Assembly: GCA_029821455.1 (NCBI GenBank)
Contig: JALGTI010000001.1
Location: forward strand, 1 to 35,372
Source of the DNA: Candidatus Zipacnadia bacterium
GTDB lineage: Bacteria; Armatimonadota; Zipacnadia; Zipacnadales; Zipacnadaceae
Length of the DNA stretch: 35,372 nucleotides
Direction of reading: 5' to 3'
The notes under the pieces are model-generated. The model searched no databases, had not been told where the DNA came from, and was given only the letters and a program-made list of their open reading frames with translations. This document shows positions 30,215 through 35,372 of this stretch, piece after piece; position 1 is the stretch's first letter, and each line of letters begins with the position of its first letter. A program made the translations under genes and the position numbers.

Positions 30215-30629
30215 ATCCCTCGTCCTCCCGCGTCACAAACTTCGTCCTAATCGGGAGCTTGTGGGCGGCCAGCCGCATCGCATCCCTGGCCACATCATCA
30301 GGCACACCGGCCATTTCAAACATTATGCGACCGGGCTTGACGACGGCCACATAATGGGCGACAGCACCCTTTCCCTTGCCCATCCGCGTCTCAGCCGGCG
30401 TCTCTGTGACTGGCTTGTCGGGGAAGACTCGGATCCAGATCTTGCCGCCGCGATGGGCGCGGCGCGTCATCGCCACACGCGCCGCCTCAATCTGCCGTGA
30501 GGTCAGCCAACAGGGCTCCAGAGCCTGCAGCCCATATTCGCCCACTGTCAAAGCGTTACCGCGGCTAGCCGTGCCCTTCATGCGGCCGCGATGCTGCTTG
30601 CGGTACTTCGTGCGTTTGGGCATCAACAT
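30207..30629 (-). CDS. rplP: 50S ribosomal protein L16
   Basis: Large-subunit protein at the tRNA-binding cleft, 140 residues. The start MLMPKRTKYRKQHRGRMKG aligns with the universal ML-x-PKRTK opening, so the first ATG is preferred, with GGAGGAG 9 bases upstream. AARVAMTRRAHRGGKIWIRVFPDKP and GKGKGAVAHYVAVVKPGRIMFEMAG are diagnostic. It follows rpsC closely. Confidence 0.98.
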   Translation of the reverse strand: MLMPKRTKYRKQHRGRMKGTASRGNALTVGEYGLQALEPCWLTSRQIEAARVAMTRRAHRGGKIWIRVFPDKPVTETPAETRMGKGKGAVAHYVAVVKPGRIMFEMAGVPDDVARDAMRLAAHKLPIRTKFVTREDEGYA

Positions 30630-30635
30630 TCGCTA

Positions 30636-31586
30636 CTACTCCTCCTCGGGCTTAGCCTCGGTATCCTCTTCGGTGTCAAGCACTGCCACGATGGACGCCT
30701 CATCGGCCTCCTGCGGGGCGGCTGTCTCTGGTGCCTCCCCTTGCGCTCCAGTCTCTGCAACAGCTTCCTCTCCTGCTTCTGTGGCCGGTTCTTCGTCAGC
30801 CGTCGCGGTGGCCGGCACTTCCTCAGCCACTTCCACTGTCGGCTGTTCACCAGCTTCTGCGGCCGACACTTCAGCCTCAGCAGTTATCACCTCAGTTGCA
30901 GCCTCCTCTGCCTGCTCTTCCGCTTCAATCTCCTCGACAGCGGGCTCCGGCTGCTTCGGAAGGATATCACCCTTGTATATCCAGACCTTCACACCGATGT
31001 TTCCGTAAGTCGTCTGCGCCTCAGCAAGCCCGTATTCTACATCGGCCCGCAGCGTATGCAACGGCACCCGGCCTTCGGGCCCCACGGCCTCAGTGCGCGC
31101 AATTTCAGCCCCCCCAAGCCGTCCGCTAACCATGGCGCGAATCCCCAGTGCACCAAGCTTCATCGCCCGCTCTACGGCCTGGCGCATTGCGCGCCGATAG
31201 CTGATACGGCGTTCGATCTGCCGGGCGATGTTATCTGCCACCAGTTGCGCATTAGTATCGGGGTCCCGCGCCTCGTCCACATTCACCCGCACCTTGGCAT
31301 CGGTCAACTTCTCTATCTGCTGCCGCAGCCGTTCCACATCCTGCCCGCCACGACCGATCACCATCCCTGGCTTAGCGGTCTCAATGTTCACCGTTACCAC
31401 ATCGCCCATCCGCTCAATCATTACTGCTGATATGCCGGCGTCGCCGTGCTGCTTGGCGATTAGCTGGCGGATCTTGAGGTCCTCAACAAGCTGCTGACGA
31501 TAGCGAGGGCCCTCAGCAAACCAGCGACTGCGTGACTGGCGGATTATGCCCAGACGCAGGCCGTATGGATGAACTTTCTGTCCCAT
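30636..31586 (-). CDS. rpsC: 30S ribosomal protein S3 with long acidic C-terminal tail
   Basis: Lines the mRNA entry channel with S4 and S5. It has 316 residues, roughly 90-100 more than most. The core is normal: MGQKVHPYGLRLGI start, KH-type motif VIGRGGQD (77-84), SGRLGGAEIARTE (154-166) and the YGNIGVKVWIYKGDILP end (194-210). From about residue 213 on there is a tail rich in Glu, Ala, Thr and Val with almost no basic residues, probably disordered. The ATG was chosen over near upstream in-frame starts for the MGQKVHP family start. The tail shows no stop or frameshift and ends cleanly seven bases before rplP. Confidence 0.96.
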   Translation of the reverse strand: MGQKVHPYGLRLGIIRQSRSRWFAEGPRYRQQLVEDLKIRQLIAKQHGDAGISAVMIERMGDVVTVNIETAKPGMVIGRGGQDVERLRQQIEKLTDAKVRVNVDEARDPDTNAQLVADNIARQIERRISYRRAMRQAVERAMKLGALGIRAMVSGRLGGAEIARTEAVGPEGRVPLHTLRADVEYGLAEAQTTYGNIGVKVWIYKGDILPKQPEPAVEEIEAEEQAEEAATEVITAEAEVSAAEAGEQPTVEVAEEVPATATADEEPATEAGEEAVAETGAQGEAPETAAPQEADEASIVAVLDTEEDTEAKPEEE

Positions 31587-31612
31587 CAACATCACTCCCT
31601 GGCCGCTGGAGG

Positions 31613-31957
31613 CTACTCTTGCTCTACTTCGTCACTGACAACCACAGTGACATGACAATTGCGCCGCACCATCCTGTCAGCTCGCCCCCGTGCCCGCCGT
31701 TTGATGCGCGGAATCCTGAGCGCCTCGCCGGCATACACCTCGGTCACCGTCAGCTCCTCAGGGTCCATATCGTGATTATTCTCAGCATTGGCCACCGCCG
31801 ACTCCAGGCACTTGCTTAGCACGGCCGCCGCGGGGCTGGACTGCACCCCCAGGATCGCGCGGGCCTCCGCAAGCGGCAGTCCCCGGATCAGGTCAGCAAA
31901 CCGCCGTACCTTGCGCGGCCCAGTCCGCACCCATTTCGCTCTTGCGATCGCTTCCAT
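31613..31957 (-). CDS. rplV: 50S ribosomal protein L22
   Basis: Its hairpin lines the peptide exit tunnel. It has 114 residues. ARAKWVRTGPRKVRRFADLIRGLPLAEA at the start and the tunnel loop RIPRIKRRARGRADRMVRRNCHVTVVV are diagnostic. GAGGAG lies about 8 bases before the ATG. It lies between rpsS and rpsC. Confidence 0.97.
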   Translation of the reverse strand: MEAIARAKWVRTGPRKVRRFADLIRGLPLAEARAILGVQSSPAAAVLSKCLESAVANAENNHDMDPEELTVTEVYAGEALRIPRIKRRARGRADRMVRRNCHVTVVVSDEVEQE

Positions 31958-31979
31958 CACGATGACTCCTCGACCTGGC

Positions 31980-32267
31980 TTAGGTCACGCTGGTTACTCG
32001 TTCGCCGCGGGATGGGCGCATCCCCCGATATGTGCGGGTCGGGACGAACTCACCAAGCTTGTGCCCCACCATATTCTCAGTAATGTAGATGGGCACGTGC
32101 TTACGGCCATCGTACACTGCGATGGTATGCCCAACCATCTCCGGGAAGATCGTCGAGCGTCGTGACCACGTCTTGATAATGCGCTTCTCCCCGCTAGTCT
32201 CCATCGCCTCGATCTTTGCCAGCAGCTTGGGATCCGCATAGGGACCCTTCTTGATAGATCTGGGCAT
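31980..32267 (-). CDS. rpsS: 30S ribosomal protein S19
   Basis: Small-subunit head protein, 95 residues. MPRSIKKGPYADPKLLAKIE, KTWSRRSTIFPEMVGHTIAVYDGRKHVPIYITENMVGHKLGEF and the RTYRGM segment leave no doubt. It follows rplB as in all S10 operons. Confidence 0.98.
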   Translation of the reverse strand: MPRSIKKGPYADPKLLAKIEAMETSGEKRIIKTWSRRSTIFPEMVGHTIAVYDGRKHVPIYITENMVGHKLGEFVPTRTYRGMRPSRGERVTSVT

Positions 32268-32309
32268 ACAGTCAGCCTCCAGTGGCCACTGGTACTTGCG
32301 CCTTCGCCC

Positions 32310-33146
32310 CTACCGTTGTGACCTGCGTCGTCGCACTATGTACTTGTTTGATGGCTTGGTCTTCTTGCGCGTTTTCTTGCCCAGTGTCTTTTGCCCCCAC
32401 GGGCTACGCGGGCTGTCCATACCGATGGGTGCCTTGCCCTCGCCGCCCCCGTGTGGATGGTCCACAGGATTCATCGCGCTACCGCGCACTGTGGGCCGCA
32501 CACCTCGCCAGCGTTTGCGCCCCGCCTTGCCATCACGAATGTTTACCTGATCAATGTTCCCCACGCGTCCCACCGTGGCTCGACAGGCGGCTGGCACCAT
32601 TCGCATCTCACCGGAAGGCAGGCGTAACGTCACATAATTGCCCTCACGTGCCATGAGCTGCGCGCCGGCACCTGCACTGCGCACTAACTGTCCGCCCTTG
32701 CCGGGCTGCATCTCCACACTGTGCACCACCGTCCCGACAGGGATGTTCTGAAGCGGCAGGCAGTTGCCCGCTCGTGCAGGCACCTCTTGTCCCGAGATGA
32801 CCTGCCTACCCTTCACCAGGCCCTGAGGTGCGAGGATGTAGCGCTTTTCACCATCCTGGTACTCCAGCAGCGCGATATGTGCCGAGCGTCCTGGATCGTA
32901 CTCGATCGCCTTCACCACGGCCGGGATGTCGTCTTTGTTGCGTTTGAAATCAACTACGCGTAGCAGCCGCTTGTGTCCTCCGCCCCGGTGGCGCACGCTT
33001 ATCTTGCCACCCACGTTGCGCCCCGCCTTCTGCTTACGCGGCATCGTCAGGGTGCGCTCCGGGCGCTTGCGGTCAAGCTCCGAGGTATCGGAGGCAATGT
33101 GGAAGCGCCGACCTGGCGAAGTTGGCTTCTTCTGTTTGACCGGCAT
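32310..33146 (-). CDS. rplB: 50S ribosomal protein L2
   Basis: Core large-subunit protein needed for subunit association and peptidyl transferase assembly, 278 residues. The C-terminal loop GSAMNPVDHPHGGGEGKAPIG carries the conserved His. RRGGGHKRL-type basic segment (HRGGGHKRLLRVVDFKR) and the KKTRKKTKPSNKYIVRRR end match the family. The ATG has GGAGAG before it. It lies between rplW and rpsS. Confidence 0.98.
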   Translation of the reverse strand: MPVKQKKPTSPGRRFHIASDTSELDRKRPERTLTMPRKQKAGRNVGGKISVRHRGGGHKRLLRVVDFKRNKDDIPAVVKAIEYDPGRSAHIALLEYQDGEKRYILAPQGLVKGRQVISGQEVPARAGNCLPLQNIPVGTVVHSVEMQPGKGGQLVRSAGAGAQLMAREGNYVTLRLPSGEMRMVPAACRATVGRVGNIDQVNIRDGKAGRKRWRGVRPTVRGSAMNPVDHPHGGGEGKAPIGMDSPRSPWGQKTLGKKTRKKTKPSNKYIVRRRRSQR

Positions 33147-33176
33147 TAGCAATCTCTCCGTTTGCGCACCGACTCA

Positions 33177-33497
33177 CTAAGTAATTTCGAACTCGGCAAT
33201 CCGCTCACCGGGGACCAGTGTCACGATGGCCTTCTTCCACTGGGCCGTCTTGCCGACCCTGTGGCGATAGCTGCGGCGGCGTGACTTGCCGCGCACATTC
33301 ATCGTGTTGACCGAAAGCACATGCACGTCAAACAGTGCTTCCACCGCCTCGCGGATCTGGATTTTGTTCGCCTCCGGGTGTACCCGGAAGTGATACTTGC
33401 CCCGGCCTTCGGCATCACCCATAGACTTTTCAGTGACGATCGGCTGAAGTATGATGCCACGGTAAGAGCTTGTGGGCTCAATGTCAGGACTCGGCAT
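33177..33497 (-). CDS. rplW: 50S ribosomal protein L23
   Basis: Exit-tunnel protein that docks trigger factor and SRP. It has 106 residues. ILQPIVTEKSMGDAE, KYHFRVHPEANKIQIREAVEALF and VNTMNVRGKSRRRSYRHRVG are diagnostic. The chosen ATG overlaps the rplD end by 14 bases and has GGAGAG upstream within rplD; a start seven codons earlier was not preferred. Confidence 0.96.
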   Translation of the reverse strand: MPSPDIEPTSSYRGIILQPIVTEKSMGDAEGRGKYHFRVHPEANKIQIREAVEALFDVHVLSVNTMNVRGKSRRRSYRHRVGKTAQWKKAIVTLVPGERIAEFEIT

Positions 33498-34131
33498 CTT
33501 GTTTCTCTCCAGACTCAAGGAGTGCCAGCGCCGACCGCGTGATGACGATGTTATCGGCCCACAACACCTCGCGGACTGAGAAGTGTGGCGCGGGGCGCGG
33601 GATCAGACCAGCGACATTGCGGCAGCTTTTGTATATCCTGTCATCCTCGGCCTCCGCTGGTCCCAGCAGCAGCAGCATATTACCGCGGACTCCGAGGTCC
33701 TCAAGCATTTGCACTACGCGCTTGGTCTTGATCTCATCGAGCCGAATCTCATCAAGAATTGTCACCTTCCCCGCCGCTATCTGAGCTGACAGGGCGCTAT
33801 GGAGGGCTTGTCGGCGCATCCTGCGTGGCATCGCGACCCGGCTGCCCTCGCCCCGGGGGCCGTGAGCCTTCGCCCCGCCGACGAACAGCGGCGCACTCTG
33901 CGCACCGTGCCGCGCCCTGCCCATGCCCTTCTGCCGGTACCACTTGCCGTGAGTGAGCTTGATCTCAGAGCGCGTTTTGGTGCGGCCTGCCTGGCGCTGC
34001 CGCGCCTTCGCTACGGTCACCAGAGCCTGATGGATGAGGTCCTCGTTCAGCTCCGCCCCGAATACCTCCGCACTGAGCTGAACCTCACCCACCTTATCGC
34101 CCTGCATATTACACACCGCTGCTTGCGGCAT
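33484..34131 (-). CDS. rplD: 50S ribosomal protein L4
   Basis: Large-subunit protein; in E. coli it also represses the S10 operon. It has 215 residues. RQRQAGRTKTRSEIKLTHGKWYRQKGMGRARHG is the tunnel-reaching loop, with VAMPRRMRRQALHSALSAQ after it. The C-terminus has the usual VLWADNIVITRSALALLE. It lies between rplC and rplW with overlap into the latter. Confidence 0.97.
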   Translation of the reverse strand: MPQAAVCNMQGDKVGEVQLSAEVFGAELNEDLIHQALVTVAKARQRQAGRTKTRSEIKLTHGKWYRQKGMGRARHGAQSAPLFVGGAKAHGPRGEGSRVAMPRRMRRQALHSALSAQIAAGKVTILDEIRLDEIKTKRVVQMLEDLGVRGNMLLLLGPAEAEDDRIYKSCRNVAGLIPRPAPHFSVREVLWADNIVITRSALALLESGEKQDAES

Positions 34132-34176
34132 ACGGCTTCATCCCTTCAAGTGTCACCAAGGGCCTAGGCGTACCTG

Positions 34177-34794
34177 CTACTGGGGCCCGATGATCACCAG
34201 GCTACCAGGGGGACCGGGGACTGCCCCTTTGACCACTAACAAATGATTATCCCTGTCAATCTCAACGAGCTCGAGACCCTTAACTGTAGCTATCTTGTTG
34301 CCCATGTGACCGGGCATCCGCTGCCCTGGGAATACGCGGGCCGCATCCGTCGCTCCGGCCGACATCGGCGCGCGATGCACCTTGGAGCCGTGGCTGGCCG
34401 GTCCGCCCTTGAAACCGTACCGCTTGATCACCCCGGCAAAGCCGCGGCCCTTGGAGGTGCCTGTTACGCTTACGCTCTGGCCACGTTCGAATAGCTCAAC
34501 GGTTAACTCCTGGCCAACCTCAAACTCCTCGTCGTCTGCGACACGGAACTCGCGCAGGTGCTTCAGCGGCGCGAGATTACGACTCTCGAAGTGGCCGGTC
34601 ATTGGGCTATTGGTGCGGCTGCGCTTGGCCTCCTTGAAGCCTACCTGGATTGCTGAATAGCCATCGGTTCCCACCGTCTTACGCTGTACGACCGTGCACG
34701 GGCCAGCCTTGATCACGGTCACGGGCACCGCACGGCCGTCTTCGGTGAAAATCCGCGTCATTCCCATCTTGGTGCCGATCAATCCTGCAGGCAT
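34177..34794 (-). CDS. rplC: 50S ribosomal protein L3
   Basis: Early-assembly protein that reaches the peptidyl transferase centre. It has 205 residues from the chosen ATG. GLIGTKMGMTRIF opens the protein, and GFKGGPASHGSKVHRAPMSAG followed by RVFPGQRMPGHMGN is the hallmark loop. An in-frame ATG four codons upstream is possible; the chosen one has a GGTGA-type site. Confidence 0.97.
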   Translation of the reverse strand: MPAGLIGTKMGMTRIFTEDGRAVPVTVIKAGPCTVVQRKTVGTDGYSAIQVGFKEAKRSRTNSPMTGHFESRNLAPLKHLREFRVADDEEFEVGQELTVELFERGQSVSVTGTSKGRGFAGVIKRYGFKGGPASHGSKVHRAPMSAGATDAARVFPGQRMPGHMGNKIATVKGLELVEIDRDNHLLVVKGAVPGPPGSLVIIGPQ

Positions 34795-34850
34795 GCTCTT
34801 CACCATTTCCAATTCATCTGCGCGACATCCACAGCGCCCCGCTGGCAGGG

Positions 34851-35180
34851 CTAGGCCAGGCCACCCGTCCTAATGGCAATGTCTACCCCGCCGGGCAGGT
34901 CCAGCTTCATCAACGCATCCACGGTGCGGGTTGTGGAGTCGAGGATATCTATCAGGCGCTTGTGGATGCGGATCTCAAAGTGCTCCATACTGCGCGAGCT
35001 GCGCCCGAGAGCAGTGGGCCGTACGATGCAGTGCACGTGCTTCTCCGTTGGGAGGGGGATGGGCCCGGCAATGCGCGCTCCTGTGCGCTCCGCCGTCTCC
35101 ACAATCTTCTGGCACGAGCGATCCAGTACCTCATGATCAAAGGCCTTCAGTTTGATACGGATGCTGTTGGTATCGGCCAT
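34851..35180 (-). CDS. rpsJ: 30S ribosomal protein S10
   Basis: Small-subunit protein that also joins NusB in antitermination. It has 109 residues. IRIKLKAFDHEVLDRSCQKIVETAERTGARIAGPIPLPTEKH and EHFEIRIHKRLIDILDST are diagnostic. It follows tuf after about 60 bases, the arrangement seen where the str and S10 operons are joined. Confidence 0.98.
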   Translation of the reverse strand: MADTNSIRIKLKAFDHEVLDRSCQKIVETAERTGARIAGPIPLPTEKHVHCIVRPTALGRSSRSMEHFEIRIHKRLIDILDSTTRTVDALMKLDLPGGVDIAIRTGGLA

Positions 35181-35239
35181 TTCCTGCTACTCCTCCGGTT
35201 GGACTCGGTGGCGCGCCGCTGTTATGTCGGGTGTGTCTT

Positions 35240-35372
35240 CTACTTGATGATTTTAGTTACAACGCCTGCGCCGACCGTATGGCCACCCTCCCGCACCGCA
35301 AAGCGCACGCCCTCCTCCATCGCAATCGGCTCGATCAACTGCCCCCTCAGCGTGACATTGTCCCCCGGCATC
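35240..35372 (-). CDS. tuf: Elongation factor Tu, C-terminal end (5' part outside window)
   Basis: The last 43 or so residues of EF-Tu, reading MPGDNVTLRGQLIEPIAMEE then RFAVREGGHTVGAGVVTKIIK before a TAG stop. This is the end of domain 3. The gene runs off the right edge. Its presence before rpsJ implies that the str operon (rpsL, rpsG, fusA, tuf) lies just beyond the window. Confidence 0.97.
   Translation of the reverse strand, partial: MPGDNVTLRGQLIEPIAMEEGVRFAVREGGHTVGAGVVTKIIK

Overview
The window is a GC-rich bacterial chromosome segment. It contains a very long co-directional gene run on the minus strand (about 888 to the right edge), met head-on at the left edge by the 3' part of a plus-strand TonB-dependent receptor gene. 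The receptor and several secreted proteins point to a diderm (Gram-negative-type) bacterium. The large divergent secreted GH42-like protein, the zinc-binding forms of S14, S4, L32, L36 and L24, and the intergenic palindromes would suit a lineage such as Armatimonadota or a relative. That placement is a guess from general impression, not from any comparison.

Layout in the direction of transcription (right to left): the end of tuf; the S10 cluster (rpsJ, rplC, rplD, rplW, rplB, rpsS, rplV, rpsC, rplP, rpmC, rpsQ); an EF-G-like GTPase gene; the spc cluster (rplN, rplX, rplE, rpsN, rpsH, rplF, rplR, rplO, secY, adk, map, infA, rpmJ); the alpha cluster (rpsM, rpsK, rpsD, rpoA, rplQ); truA, rplM, rpsI; a secreted protein of unknown function; then, after a good sigma-70-type promoter, a lipid cluster (yceD, rpmF, plsX, fabH, acyl-CoA dehydrogenase, etfB, etfA, fabD, fabG, acpP, fabF), rnc, and a secreted GH42-like protein.

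Two departures from the usual ribosomal order stand out. rpsE (S5, universal and normally between rplR and rplO) and rpmD (L30) are absent: rplR and rplO are about 40 bases apart. An EF-G-like translational GTPase gene lies between rpsQ and rplN. S3 also carries an acidic C-terminal tail of about 100 residues.

In the lipid cluster, an acyl-CoA dehydrogenase and an electron-transfer flavoprotein of the ferredoxin-fused, bifurcation-like type sit between fabH and fabD, and no conventional enoyl-ACP reductase gene is seen. This could be an acyl-CoA supply or recycling module, or an ETF-linked enoyl reduction step; the sequence cannot decide. Short palindromic repeats occupy three of the junctions where non-ribosomal genes join, and two genes take their stop codons from them.

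I saw no rRNA, tRNA, CRISPR array, transposase or phage gene. No stretch over 300 bases lacks a gene; the largest gaps (about 170 bases, 4016-4183 and 15742-15910) hold no convincing gene.
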